DNA of 64,000 nucleotides, taken from the NCBI GenBank assembly GCA_023846275.1, contig CM043865.1:30795912-30859911 (forward strand), given 5' to 3'. Position 1 is the first letter of the stretch, and the number at the start of each line of letters is the position of its first letter. The notes under the pieces are model-generated. The model was given only the letters and a program-made list of their open reading frames with translations, was not told where the DNA came from and searched no databases. The translations under genes were made by a program, and so were the position numbers. Shown here in pieces: positions 33,009-46,975 of this stretch. This stretch comes from Vanilla planifolia (taxonomy: Eukaryota > Streptophyta > Magnoliopsida > Asparagales > Orchidaceae).

Positions 33009-36000
33009 AATGGATGTTTGTGTTGGCATTGCATTTGCTAACTTGTGAAATGGAGGAATATGCACGTTTTAAGCCATGTATTTCTGTGGATATACATATA
33101 CATATATGTATATACATTTTATCTATGGTGTAGTAAACATTTGTATAATTATTAATGATTTGTCACGCTGTAGATCATTAAAAAGGTTTCTTTTCGTAAA
33201 ATTTGTTTTTAAGAACTAAATGTTGAAAAATTATGTTCAAATATGCATCTGTGGGTGTAGTTGTGGTTGGATGATTGTGTGAATTTACTAAATTTGTGGT
33301 AGTTATTATTAAATTATTAAATCATTATATGTTTGGCGATTTGCTGTTAAAAGTACTTCTACGGCAAGTTTTTTAGTTGAATGAGGTCAGATTGAAAATT
33401 CAGCAGAATGCCACCTCACATTTAATTTTGGGACCCAAATAAAATATATTTAGTTTCTGTATTTAATGACTAAACTTGCTCTGGATGATGTAAAACTTTA
33501 TAATTAAATCATGGATCAACCCTTTTAGTTTTGTTATACTTTATTCGTGCATCAATCTTAAAGGTTGGCACAGTGGTGGATAATGTTGGTTTTGAATTTA
33601 TCATATACGGCATGATGTTTGAAGCACCTCATAACACTTATGAAGTATTTGTATTGTTTGGTATGATTGAGATTATGTTTAGTCATATAGTATGTAAAGT
33701 ATAATGATAAATAGTAACCTTGTTATGGACAATTTTTTAGTTAGGAGGTGTCTAATAGTGTATTGGGCTTTGTTTAGTACTAGAATTTTTTTGGTAAGTT
33801 GTTAACAATAAAAAAACAAAGTATGAGATAGAGAATTTCATAATTTAGAATTTTAAGTCTTAGAGAATCAAAATGAGAAGATGATGTCTATTAAAGAGTC
33901 ATAAAGACATTCATGAGAAAATAATCATGATTAGGATGAAGAATATGGATGAAAAAGTTCTCTTATTGGTTTAACTTTGTTTGATAGAGAAAGGTTTTAG
34001 AAAAAGATTTAGAGACTAATATTCTTGAGTTAGTACACATAAATGATTAAAAATCTCTTCAACAAATTTTAAATGAAAAAAATTATATTTTTGGCAAATA
34101 TAGAAATGTATGCCCATTAGTTAACTTTTATTTGAGTTCAATTCCTTTAATAGATATAAGAAATTTAAATGTAAAAATTAGTGATAACATTTTTTTATTG
34201 TTATTGTGCTCTTATTTATCTCTTATTAAAATTTCCCAATACTATGTTATATTATAAGTATATCATAGATTTAGATGTTAAAAATTATGTTGTCAAAGAA
34301 AGTATTTTTTAAGTGTGAATACGATGGTGTTCATTGATAGACAAAATGATTAGTTATGAGAGGGAAACCTAATGAAATAGATTTCTATACTCTAGTTTAA
34401 ACTAGTCTCATATAATATTCATATGTATGGTTTGTTTTTTTATTATGACTAAAAAATATATTATAAAAGATTGTAAAATTTTGAAGAAAAAATTTTACAA
34501 GTCAAACAATCAAGGCGAGTGACCTAATCAATATGATTACTTGATGAAGGGGAAAAGAGGCAATCCATATGATATCTAGCAACCTAATCAATATTTTAGT
34601 GAGTGAGAATCTAAAAATGCATCTCTAAAAGATAGAAGAAATAAGGATTATGCACTCTAGTAATGCCCTTATTATGATTGTGTGATGTATCACATTTAAT
34701 ATTGTGAAAATTCCAAAAGATGACCATAATAATAAATTGGGAGAGGAAGGTTTGGATCTCCTATACCCATAGCTTTCCAATATAGCCTCCTTTCGTTGTT
34801 ACTTAAGAAGAGTTAATTAGTCCTCTTCAAAGGAGATGGAATCTTCCTCAACGAAAGGGTTTGAAGATCATATTAAGGAATAATGAGGTCCCTCTACTTA
34901 CTATTATAAGCAAGTACAATGGCTATAGAGCATCCTTCATGTGTTGAGGATAACCATGGGTCAATTTAGAATGGTGCAAAGATAAAATGATTTGCCATGG
35001 ATGAGCCTAGTAAAGTAGTAGCTAATTGTAGCTTGTGGACCACTGATAGGTTGGCATTGATGGCTTTGGCTATCGTTTAGCCTTGGTGAAGGAAATATGC
35101 TTTATTAGGCCAAATATAGAAAAAATTTGAAATCTTTAAATGGATTGATAATCTTCTAAGCCCTTCATGCCCATTTCTTTTTATATCATTAGAAGACATG
35201 AAGTTAGGGACTGACCATCTCAAGTGCCCACGAATCAATTGAGATAAGGAGATGTTGTCTAAGAAAGCCCATCCTTACTAATGATGTGATATCCAAAATT
35301 TGTAAGTATTGTTATGTAATTTATTTGACTTTACAACATATTTTTAACATATTAAATATTACTATTTCATCATTTTGATATTATAGACATAAAATGTATA
35401 TTAAACAGAATATTTAAATGATATTTAAACTTATCTCCTATGCGAGTCATAGAAACAATATTTCAAAATTTCATAATAAAAATATTTTTAAGTAAAGCTT
35501 CTTAAGATAAAACTAATGATATTCATTTCATGTTAATTGAATTTGTTTTGAATTGATGTGAATATTTGAAATTATTAATATTATAATTACTTGTTTAACT
35601 ATTAATCCATCTTAATCAGCAAAAATTGTAGAACCCTCGAATTTCCCTGTTCCCTTCCTATCACTAATAATCGCAAGCTCAAATCCCTTTTTTAGCACAA
35701 AAGGCTTCAGAAACTTGGAAAAATAATTGATTTGAGTAAGGGGAAACCTTTTATTGTAGTTTATTGCTTTATTTCAATCCTCATCGTAGGAGATTTTGTT
35801 GGTCAGATGTAAAACACGAGCTATAGTAGAAAAATTAATTTTTTTCATGCTCAAGTACCTACAAATTGAAGGTGAGACTTCACTTTCTTAAAAGATTAAG
35901 TATTGTCTTGTATTTAATTGATGAAATTTATAATTGCCTTAATCTAGTATAGTTGCATATTGTGACAGTCAAAATTAAGATGTGTGTTGACTTTTATTGG

Positions 36001-37640
36001 CAACAAATTTGCATTTCAAGAGATTGTGACCATAATCAAATGATTTGATGGCTGCGAAAGTGAGGAAGAAATTCAATGAAATTTGGGAATTAGAAATTCT
36101 AATTGTAAGAGCAAAAATGCATAAAAGCAAAGAAAAGAATTAAAATATTAATCATTATTATTATTATTTTAAAAATAATTGAGTCTAAATGTGTAGATAA
36201 TTAAGACATTAAGGAGCATTGGATGCAAGCATATTAAGATTAAAATTTAGATTAATTTAATTATGAAATAACTTAAACAGATCATGAAAAATATAATTAG
36301 ATATATTTTCATTGTATATGATTGAAAGAATAAATCAATTAATGAGATAAATTTTTAACATATATATATATCGTATGAATAAATCAATTAATTGTGATGT
36401 AAGTATACTTGTTATTATATTTCTTCAGTACATTATAAGAAAATAATATTTTTACTTATAATCATAAAATTAAACTTATTCATGTATTTAAATTTGAATA
36501 ATAAGATTTGTATATCATATTATTAATAAATAAGAAAATTTTATATGAGTACAAAAATGAAAGAAAAAAGAATACAAAAAATTAAAAAATGCATAATTAT
36601 TTATGTAACATAAGAATGACACATTAAATGAATAAGATAAAATAATAAAAAAATATAATTTTCTCTATGATGTTATCTCCTAACTAAGGTGTGGTACTTA
36701 GGATCATACTATATTTTGCTATTAGTACTCTACGTATGACACCTAAATATATTCATAACTATACTATGATATGAGATGATGTTAAATGATATGATGATTA
36801 GTCTCCTAGAGGGTTATCACTAGTTATCTTCAAACTTGTATGGTGATTAGGTGTGGGTGTGTGACCCACGTTAGAGATGTTGTCATTATCTTACTTTCAT
36901 ATTTGCAAGTTGGCTAGGTTTGGTTTCTAGAGTTATACTGGTCAAGATTGATATGATGTCAACTGATTAATATGCTAATGAGAGGAGGTCTATCCATTAA
37001 AAATCTTCTAATGGGTATTGATTTAAACATAATATTATATATGAAGAGGGATAAAAATCAAGAAAAAAATAAGGCTTAAATTGAGAAAAAAATTTAAGTA
37101 AAATAAAAAAAGTATAAGTAGAAGAAAGTACAAATCAATTAAATAAGTCATTTCTTTATTATTATTATTTTAATTTAATATAATTATTTTTCCTTACTCA
37201 TGTAATTTATTATTTGGTTTATAGCTTTGTTGTTCTTTTTATTTATTGTATTATATTATCTTGCTATTTATAATTTATTCATTGAGTTCTTTATGACTCA
37301 TTTTTATACTAATGTTTACTTAATATACTTCATAAGTTATCTCAAATTTGGTAGACAAGAAAATTTCTTACCTAGTGTGGATGAAAGGAATATCTTAAGT
37401 GATAAATAAATACAAACTTGAAGATAATAAGGGAAGGGATCCACTTGATAATGACATGTTCAAGATGTATTTTAAAAAATACTATAATTACTTAATTAAA
37501 GATTCAAATTTAAGTTACTAAATCATGTCAAGAGCTTGCACTATACTTCACGTTGGCATTTCATCTAAAAAAGGAATCTAATGTTCTATCCTTACGTGCA
37601 TGCACAAAGAACCTTAAGTTACATTCAAATGTTTTGATAA
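33009..37640. other. Thioesterase 3' UTR and AT-rich intergenic DNA
   Basis: The 3' UTR begins after the stop at 33008; a poly(A) site was not resolved. The remainder is AT-rich with no domain-bearing frame. The part at 34.4-35.3 kb is less AT-rich and may be old transposon coding DNA, but no motif could be read. Confidence 0.4.
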
Positions 37641-39690
37641 TAAATGTCAGGCACCCCACCTTACCAACTACAGTAAATTAAGAATGCTGCATAAGAAATA
37701 ATCTCAAGTGAGGACAAACCATGCCTAGGTGGGGACCCGACGGTGAGACAATTCTAACCCTCTAACCAATCCCATATATTTTTAAAACATTTTAACCAAA
37801 TCCAAACCATGGAGCTGAAATGAAAACATGTGTATATTAAACTGTATATATATACAATAAACCACAAAACTGAAGTACCAAAAAGTACCAAAATGAAACC
37901 AAATCCACTCCCACCAAAAATCTATCCCCTCTCACATATCAGGAGTATAGTCCTCTCCTGTACCATTATAATCCCCAGCTCTCGGTGTAGTGGATACATG
38001 ACCTGTGATGAAGCACTAATGAGACATATATATCTCAGCAGATAAATCCATTATGTAACCAAGTAAAATAAATCTCCAGATATAGAAGACAAGCCGTGAA
38101 ACATGATAAAACAAAATCCATCTCATAAGCGGTGAAAAATAAACCATATGAATACCTTTATATCAAATGTCATGCAGTATCAAAAGTAAACCAGATAAAC
38201 ATGTATACCAAATTTCCATTTCCATTATTTTATATGTTATATACTTACTGGGCCCGATTCCCTTTGAATCATCATCCTCTGGATCCAATCATCATATCAA
38301 ATGACCCTCCAGCCGGCATCCATCCAGTACATAACACTAGGCAGATATCTGATCCGAAGACCGATACCCTGCGATCTCATCCGCTAGGCCTAGTGCCACC
38401 AGGCAGGTATAGTACTGATACCCTGCGATCACATCCGCTAGGCATGGTGTCATCAATATATACTGAGGTCATGGTACACATACACACTAGGCAGATATCT
38501 GATCCGAAGATCGATACCCTGCGATCTCATCCGCTAGGCCTAGTGGTGAGGATAATGTCTCCAGGAATCCAATTTTCATTTTTATTTTCCAACCATGTCA
38601 CACATGTGATAAATATGCCAAAACCATATCAATATGTCCAACCAATTATATTTTATCTCATATTATGTTTTTTGTTTCAATTTCCTTTTTGTCATCTTTT
38701 ATGCTTTCAGTTCAATTAGAAAATAACACCATAAAACATATATCAAGCCATGAGATAAAAGTCATGTAAAGAAAAACTGTAATGCAGCCCATAAGAAACC
38801 ATGTATCGAAATATAAATAAATACTATTGTGCTATATCACAGGTTACGAATTTATCTACCTGGATCTATTAGTGCAGGACCTCTATTCTCAATTTCTGGA
38901 GTCCCTACAAGGTCACATGTGCAAAATAATTAAAATAAATAAAAAGGTTTTAAGTCACAAAAACAGCTTTCTAAAAGCCCTGCCAAATACTTCCCGAAAT
39001 CCCCAAAAAAAATCCCAATTTTTCTCCTTGTTTCTCGCCGCGCCTGGACCGCGCGTCCGCTGAACCGGCCTGCGGTTCAGCTCCGCGGTTCAGCCGACTG
39101 AACCGCTCCTCTCTCCCTCTCTCTCTCCTCCGCCTAAGCCCGAACTGGTCTCTCTCTCCTCCGCCTCAGCCCGAACCGGGTCTCTCTCTGCTCCACCTCA
39201 GCCCGAACCGGGCGCCTTCCGGTTCGGTCGGTTCAAACAGGATCATCCCTGTTTCTCACCCGACGCTGCTTCCCTCTCTCCTCACCGCCGCTCGCGTCCG
39301 GCGGCTTCTAGCCGCTTCCACCGTCAATTTCTCGTTTCCCTGAATCCCTCTCCGGGAAATACCAAGCTCCTCTCGACTTCTTTCGCACTCCTCGACGACC
39401 AGTTTGCCGGAAAAACATTCCGCATCTCGCGGCCGACAACTCCGGCCACTCCTTCGGCAACCCAATACGTCTCCGGCCGAAAATAAACATTCGGCCGGCC
39501 TCTCTTACTCTCCCCCCACTCAACAGAACCCCAATACAGCAAAATAAAACGAACCATCTTACCTTGCCGCAGTTTCTCCGACGAGCTTCCCAGCTTCCGT
39601 TAAATTTCCGGCAACTTTTCGCAATCGCTAAAACTTTTCCAAACAGCTTCTGTGCTTAAGAGGATTAACTCACCCGGGCTGATATTGAAG
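37641..39690 (-). repeat. GC-shifting LTR-like segment (probable Ty3/gypsy LTR, - orientation)
   Basis: It begins with 'ccatgcctaggtggggaccc' (37720) and contains the 61-bp repeats at 38335-38545. It then becomes GC-rich with CT tracts and repeated 'cagcccgaaccggg' (39.1-39.2 kb). This pattern is common in LTRs of plant Ty3/gypsy elements, but no coding region is attached and I could not find paired ends. Open frames on the - strand in the GC-rich part (39256-39557) look compositional. Confidence 0.35.
38335..38545 (+). repeat. 61-bp direct repeat pair plus a partial third copy
   Basis: Copies at 38335-38395 and 38485-38545 are nearly identical ('cactaggcagatatctgatc' ... 'ccgctaggcctagtg'). 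A shorter, altered copy lies between them at about 38417-38457 ('gataccctgcgatcacatcc'). The spacing of the full copies is 150 bp. Confidence 0.9.
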
Positions 39691-41590
39691 TGATTTGTGC
39701 TAAAGAAATCCCACAAGAGGGGGGGTGAATTGTGTATTTAAAAATCTTATAACTTTAGAAATTAAAACTTAAAAGACTTTAAGCAACAGTGAAGAACATT
39801 GAACACACAAATTTTTCAAGTGGTTCGACTCAAAACCGAGTCTACGTCCACCCCCAACCGGTGTTGGGAAAAATCCACTAAATGCACCGATTACAAGTGA
39901 GGTTTTTCCTACGGTTCACCTCGAACCTACTTGGGATTTTTACTACGGCTAATCCCAAACCTACTTGAGTTTTTTCCGGGCTCAACTCAAACCCGGGGCT
40001 TTAGCACTACTGCCGGGACGCCCTTGCCCCAAAACGAAAAATACAAAAATTGGCAAATAACTCGAGAAATAGGAGAAAAGAGGAGGCACACACAATCGAG
40101 AAATTAGAGGGATAGAAATTGAGAAATAATTGAAAAACCTCTAATTCCAATAGCCTTCTTGCCGCTTTGCTTTTTCGAGCTTGGATCCACCGTTTTTGCT
40201 TGAGTGCTCGAATTTTGAGATCTGAAATCTTTGGAAAATTTAGCAAAGGTTAAACTGAAAAATACATAAATTTTACATATTTATAGAGCTCAAATTTGAG
40301 CTCTAAAAACACCCCCAACGGCTCCAAAAATTAATTAGCCGTTTGGGCAACGGACGGAAAGCAGCCACCGTCCGATCCAGGCCCAAAAACGGACGGCGCA
40401 GATTTATTTACGCATTTTACCGTTCGGGCTTAATCCAGACCGTTGGATCCAGGCGGACTTGATCTGAGCCATTGGATCCCGCGCGCTGAACGAACGGCAC
40501 TGATTAATCTCGCGAAACAGCCGTTCGAATTTACTCTCGCCCGTTGGATCTGGGCGGGCTTGATCTGCGCCATTGGATCCCGCGCGCTGAACGAACGGCG
40601 CTGATTAACCTCGCGAAGCAGCCGTTCGAATTTTCTCTCGCCCGTTGGATCTGGGCGGGCTTGATCTGCGCCATTGGATCCCGAGGAAGTTATAAGGTGG
40701 GATTTTTAGTCCCACACTGCAGAATTGGATTCGGCGCAGCGCTTTATAAGGAATTTGCGCCTAGTAACTTCCGAGCCACTTTGGGACCGGCTCCCCCCTT
40801 CCTTGACCGGGATTTCACCACCCGGTTCGGGTTGACTTAGCCAAGCATCTGTTCATTGACTGTTGACCGCGCTGCAGTTTATCCTAGCCCGAGCTCCTTT
40901 GGGCGGGCTTGGCTTAAGCCAGGCACTGTTGGTTTGACCGTTGACCAGGGCTAGCCGAGCTCCTCTCGGCGGGCTTTGGCCTAGCCTTTTCGGGTCAACC
41001 AAATTTTTATTTTTAAATTAAATTTTTAATTTCTAAAAAACCTGGACGGGCTGTTTTCGCGCCGGGTCGACCCGCCCAATGCTACAGTGCATTTTCCCGA
41101 GACTTCGGCTGTTTTAGGGTATTTTTGACGAATTTTTTAGCCAAAGATTTGAATATAAGTGTATAAAAATAATTTTATATTCTTATAGTATTATAAGTTA
41201 ATTAAGTGGCTATGAAAAGAAATTCGTAGAAAACGATTCCAAAATAATATTAAAAAATCAAATACCCATGTCTATACATTTTGTCAAATATGCTTGGCCC
41301 AAAAATCAAAATTCAGTATTAAATAATTTTATAATATTTTTAAATGTTAATACTACTAGTGTGCCTTATAATCTCAAAGTTTGGACATATCAAATTCAAG
41401 AAAAATAAAAAGAAATTTAATTATAAAAAATCTTGCGCATGTCTCAAAATTCCTTGAAGTATGCCATGACCTCAAGGCCCTTAGAGACCATTATTTTAGA
41501 CATCTAAAATACATGGCTTGATTTAATTAATTAGTAACAATTTTACTTAAAATCAAGCCCAAATAAAATATACACATTTATTCTTGACTC
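39691..41590 (-). repeat. Copia-type LTR-like segment, - orientation, possibly nested
   Basis: The left end reads 'cccacaagagggggggtgaa' (39709), the reverse complement of the typical end of plant Ty1/copia LTRs. Next comes 'aagtggttcgactcaaaacc' and a run of 'cctacttgggattttt' style phrases often seen in such LTRs. A 101-bp tandem array sits inside. The right end is unclear. It interrupts what looks like a gypsy-type LTR (37641-39690 and 41591-41980). Confidence 0.45.
40440..40685 (+). repeat. 101-bp GC-rich tandem repeat, about 2.4 copies
   Basis: Units start 'ccgttggatc' at 40440, 40541 and 40642; each full unit contains 'ccattggatcccgcgcgctg' and 'cagccgttcgaattt'. Copies 1 and 2 differ at a handful of sites. 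CpG-dense. Lies in an LTR-like segment, where such arrays may act as transcription or methylation targets (inference). Confidence 0.93.
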
Positions 41591-41980
41591 ATCAAACACA
41601 AAGGTGTAACAGATATCCTCGCCCGGGTGGACACGTATGTGTTAATTTTGCCTTGTACCGACACGTTCGTGATTTTTTTGCAGAACACCCCCTGAACTTT
41701 TCCAAATTACAAATCTACCCTGGCCTGGCCGACAATTCCATATTTTCAAATTTACCTTCCGCCATCCGATTTTAAACTAAATCGGAAATCCTAAATTGCA
41801 GATATATCCCGGATCTGAAATCCTGAAATTACAAATATATCCAAAACTTTAAAAATTCATAATTAATTATCCAAAATTCCAAAAATTACAAATTTACCAT
41901 CGTACTCGTCTCAAAGAGCTCTTTCTATAAAAAATATAAAAATACAAATAAGAGAAAACTAGGGCTTTTACAATAAAAAT
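41591..41980 (-). repeat. LTR-like fragment
   Basis: Contains 'atcctcgcccgggtggacac' (41614) followed by spaced 'aaattacaaatctaccctgg' style repeats ('aaattacaaatatatcc', 'aaattacaaatttaccatc'). It resembles plant gypsy-type LTR sequence and may be the other half of the segment ending at 39690, split by an insertion. Confidence 0.3.
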
Positions 41981-42407
41981 AAATGATTTTATAAGAATAA
42001 TTGTTAAAGAGTGTTAAATATTGAGTATAGAAAATTTTTTATTTTTTATGTGTGAAATTGGATGTGATAAAAAATAAATTTGATAAGATTCTATGCTTAA
42101 TACTTAATGTGTTTCTACCTACTCTACTTAATAATTCATGCTATAATTTTAGATTCTAATTTTGAATTGTTTTAAAATATTACACATGTTACATAAATCC
42201 TAATTAATGAATTATGTCTTTTCATATTTTTTTAATAATTTATCGAGCACCTTTATTGTTGTAGGCTTCAAATTAGACCCTAATAGAAATCTAAATTTAG
42301 CTTATATCAATTCCTTTGCTACATCGATGATTATACTTTGCTATCACATTATTGTATGCATGTTTTTATTAATAAGATATGAGGATTTTTTATTGAGGCT
42401 AGTTCCA

Positions 42408-42444
<37 letters not shown>

Positions 42445-45400
42445 CCCCCCCCCACACACACACACACACATACTTTATATCATCTATAAGTTTAAAGAGT
42501 TAGTAGCAATTACAGCATTAGAATAGGGGGCATTCGCATTAGTATCATAGTGGATTCTTTAATTGTTATCTAGTCATGTCCTAGTTTAAGTCTTTATTAT
42601 TCTTAACATTGATGTTTATGTTAGACGTCAGATATATGAGATATTTTATGAAAGATTTTGAACTGTAATATACAATTTTATTTAGATGTGATTTTTGTAA
42701 ATTACTTGTAATAGTCATGGTTTGGATTTAATAGTTACTTATACATGTTATGAATTATGTAGTTATGATTATTTATAAGTATAAATTATTTTAAAATCAT
42801 ATATATGTTAGTTTACTAGATAAGTTACCTAACTTGGGAGGGACCAATTATTGGCTTAATTAAGATCTCAGTAAAAGTAGAACTGTAGATCATTTTGGGT
42901 GGAGCATTACAAACTTAATGATTAGATAAGAGAAAAATGACTCCCAATTTGAATTTTAAGCTTGGGAGGTGAAAGATAGCTAATCAAATGCATTAACTAG
43001 TGCATAAGTATAGTTACATCCTATGAAAAAAAATTGTTACAAAAAAATATAGTGTGATAACATTATATAGTATGCAAGTCTCTAGTCTTTCATCCTCTTA
43101 AGTTATTAAACTCTTTAAATGGTCATAATGTGTGATACTTATGTATCGTACTGTCTGAGAGGTAAAGTTTTCTCTACTTGGATTATTAAGCTCTCATATA
43201 GATCATACTTATATGATATTCTTGTATTATATTGTATAAATTCCTTTGTTTTTGCTCTCACTTAATATGCCTAGCCCCAACAACCAGTCGTACTATACGA
43301 CACCATACATTGTACCATACAATTAATTTAATAATATTAAATAAGGCATTGATCGCATACTTCAATCCACTATTTTATACATTTAATGACCTAGTTATAA
43401 TTTATGATAATAATATCATATTATATGATTAATATAATTTCTGTCGTTTTAAACTTAAGTTGTTCTCCTTTTGATTTCAACTTAATGATAATCTTTTAAT
43501 GCATAACACCTAATGTAACAATGAAATTGAGTTGTTAATTTATGAAAACTCATATTTTAAAGAAATGAACGACATAGGAAAAGACCTAACTTAGCATGTA
43601 TGAGGATTCTATGAAATTTTAAAGTAATGCATGAACTTATGTGCTACAAGAATATTAGTATGAGTTTTGATATTTTATCATAACATAGTAAAAAAGATTT
43701 GCTCTAAATGGGTGTCACTCTATCAAGAGTAAGAACCACAATGGCTACTCTATTATGAAAGTTAAGCCAATACCTAACAACATCCTTCTTCCATGCAAAT
43801 TACTATAAACACACTTAAAATAAAGCATTAATAATAAAGCTTTTATAGTTTTATTATCATTAAACCACCACATAAGGGCACGAGGCTACAACAGTCACGA
43901 TAGTTACTAATCTCCCTCGACCACCATTGTCAGTACTCAACATCGACTCTTGTTAATCGCCTTCGACCATTGCTAACCACCATGGATTGTTATCGACCAT
44001 CATTGTTGCCAACCCCAAATGATTGTTGATACCACTGATCACTACAAAATCCCAATTATCGTTGTCACAAATTGATGCCATTACCAACTATCCCCATCTT
44101 CATCACTTTATGCATGTCACTAATAAAAATAGTGATGAATAGTATATGTGAAATAAAATATAAAATAAAAAGAACACTAACCTAAGCATCAAATTCACTA
44201 ATATTTTTCAAACGTTATTAAAACAAATGACAAATTTAACTTATAAAGATCATTCATTTCGTCTATGAATATCACTATCATAAATAAAATCATAAAACAA
44301 AACCACCACTAATATATTTTTACTTGATTTATTAATTTTGTTATTCAAAATATTTTTGACAAAAAAATCACTTTTTAAACCTAAAAATAATAAGAATTTA
44401 ACAAACAAATTTCATCAAAAATCAAACTCTACTCGTTTCTTTTTCCAAAAAAAAAAATAGTTTTGTTTAAACCCACATTTTTTACAGAAATTTTAAATTC
44501 ACAAGCATGTAAACGAAACGAAGATGCATTCATTGACTGTTTTGACTTTAGTCGTCCATTTCATTTGCCATTAGATTGTTAACGTGTCAAACTCAAATTC
44601 CATTGATGTTACTGCCAATTGGTTGTTCTAAGATCATTCAAGTTTTTTGTGAACTACCCAAGCTTTTAAAGATTAGACTAAAAGCTTCATTCTCTAACTG
44701 CCCTCCAATTTTGTAATCAACCTTTACACAATTCTTCAATCGACTTCATCGTTATCCCTTGACTGACATCCGAACCACCCTTTGATCAGCCATTAAGCCA
44801 TTCCCTGACATTGGTACTATTCTCTATATATTTCCAAGTTCTTCTAAAATAGAGCAACAAATTTAAACAGTGCATTCCAAAAGGTTTTCAATGTCTCTTT
44901 CAAATGAATCCTTGATTAACTATCAAAGGAATAAAAAACTTTTAAAAACTTGAAAATCCATCATAGACTCTAAACAAACTTAATTGTTATAATTACTTAT
45001 TACTAATTATTTTAAATAAATTCATAGGTGATAATTTCTGTTTTAACATTTCCAAATATCTTTTATACATTTTAAATCTCATGAACCATTAAGGAAAAAA
45101 AAAAAAGCTTTCTAAGTGTCTAATGCCCTTCTTATCTTTCCTTCTATTGTTCTATCTGCCTCTCTTTATTCCCGTGATCATTTTCTATTCAAACATATTT
45201 TTGAACTCTAAATTATCACAATTCTACCAAACTCAGAAAGGAAATCAAGTTTTCACCAACATCAAACTATTTCTTCACAAAAAAACTCTTTTCAAGAGGC
45301 CTTTTAAACTCATTTAGCTGCGAACACAAAGAACCTTTAGAAGAACATGTCCATCCAATACACATCGCAGTTAATTTGTTATGAATCAAATGATGGAAGT

Positions 45401-45573
45401 CAATTTCTCTGTGCAAACTAAACTTATGCAATACAGGAATGGGTAATCTCAAAGGTAAGACATTATAGACTTTCAACAAAATTTAAAGACTCAAAGATAT
45501 CAAAATACATAACATCATCCTTGAATTAACATTGTTAAATGAGTATTTTGATTCAATTTCAATGAGGAATCAA
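41981..45573. other. Intergenic AT-rich DNA
   Basis: Between the LTR cluster and the Pin1 stop codon. The 43860-44110 part is a degenerate 'accaccatt/gttgtc' trinucleotide-like region without a good reading frame. The Pin1 3' UTR and poly(A) site should lie just below 45574; 'tttatt' at about 45166, a possible AATAAA on the - strand, is a weak candidate. Confidence 0.4.
42410..42471. repeat. Poly-C tract followed by (CA)n
   Basis: A 44-base C run (42410-42453, one G at 42444) followed by about nine CA units to 42471. It is striking in an AT-rich neighbourhood. Confidence 0.95.
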
Positions 45574-45698
45574 CTAGCCAGTTCTCAAGATGAGATGGAC
45601 GCCGCTGTCGGTCTCCACAATGTCACTAAGCTCTCCCACCTTCAGAGAAAAGGCAGCTTGCTCGAAAGGCTTCTGCATTCGACCCTTCCCAAACCGGC
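45574..45698 (-). CDS. PIN1: Pin1 exon 2
   Basis: Acceptor ...AATGTTGCAG. Codes (G)[19 protein letters not shown], then [20 protein letters not shown], Gly and a TAG stop at 45574-45576. It completes the parvulin fold. It is too short to be noticed as an open frame and was found by reading the - strand for the missing C-terminal half. Confidence 0.93.
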
Positions 45699-46900
45699 CT
45701 GCAACATTATAAAGAAGAGATCACTTCATTTCTTGCAAACCAAACAACATAATTGTAATTAAAAACTATACCCAACCAATAGAACAAAAATAACAACAGT
45801 ACGTTTCGCATTATATGAGAGTTTTCAAGTCTTGTATAGTACTCCTTTATGAGCTTTTTCTATCTTCATTGTTTTTGAATGGCACACATGGTTTCGACAA
45901 AAAACTTCCAAAAGATATCTTAAGCGATTTTTCGTTAACAACTTCTAAGACTTTGCGTTTAAGATGAGCAAAAGAAACATCAATGGAACTTTTGAATGCA
46001 CTTTTTCTATATCATAAGCGGAGCTATTAAAATGTTGAGAGCCATTGGAGCCAATTATAAATCCATTTTGACTTAGAATCAAAATACGAGCTGATTATGA
46101 ACCCAATTTGGCTTGGATTAAACTTGCTTAAAATTGAATCAACATAACTATGTATTTATAATAATATTATGTATTTAAATATTTAAACATATTTAAATAT
46201 ATATAAAATGAATTTATAAAATTGGAATGGCACATGTTGCTACATTTAACATGATTTAATATCTTTTAAATCTAATTCTCATAATCCTTAATTGTTTATG
46301 AGTGGTCAACTTATTCAATGCTTATTTCTTTGTCCCCTAAGTGCACCCGTAGGGCTGGGGTAGATGATGCTCATAAACTCAATAAGCTTGCTAGCCGATC
46401 TACACCCATAAGCAGGACATCCTTATCTTTTGAATCTGTGGTGCTGGAAACGATAGATAATCAAAAGGAAATAATAAGAATACCTTCTGGAATCTTTTTC
46501 CCACAATCATTAAAAATATATCATTCTTTCCTTTCTAATTTAAAAACCTAGTCCTCTGCAGCAAATTCAATGAATTTGGATTGTAATACAAAGATATAAT
46601 CCTCAAACAAGTACATTATATGATCATAATATATCCATAAAAGGAGGAGCAAAAACTGGACAAAAAAAGGCCATCAAATTCAACAATGATGATAATGTAA
46701 CAAAAAATCATTGGTTATAATCTAGAAAGCATTTTAACTTAACTCGGGCTGAGATCAAATAGATTGAGTTTAGTCATGAGCTAAAAATATGGTTTGATTA
46801 TTCTATCGACCCATGCAAGGATTAGATTGACTAAATCTAGGAAAATGTTCTTCTGAACATGTAAATATATAGATATAGATACATGAATGTGTATTTGCCC

Positions 46901-46975
<75 letters not shown>

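Noticed and set aside
38335-38545. CRISPR-like spaced repeats
   Set aside because: Only two full copies with unequal spacing in a plant nuclear genome; an LTR-type duplication explains them.
39256-39557. Overlapping - strand frames rich in Arg and Gly
   Set aside because: Three overlapping frames open in the same GC-rich LTR-like segment, with no domain and no supporting splice context.
40544-40840. 98-codon + strand frame with WARWIWAGL-like repeats
   Set aside because: It is the translation of the 101-bp tandem repeat and changes frame sense between copies; not a gene.
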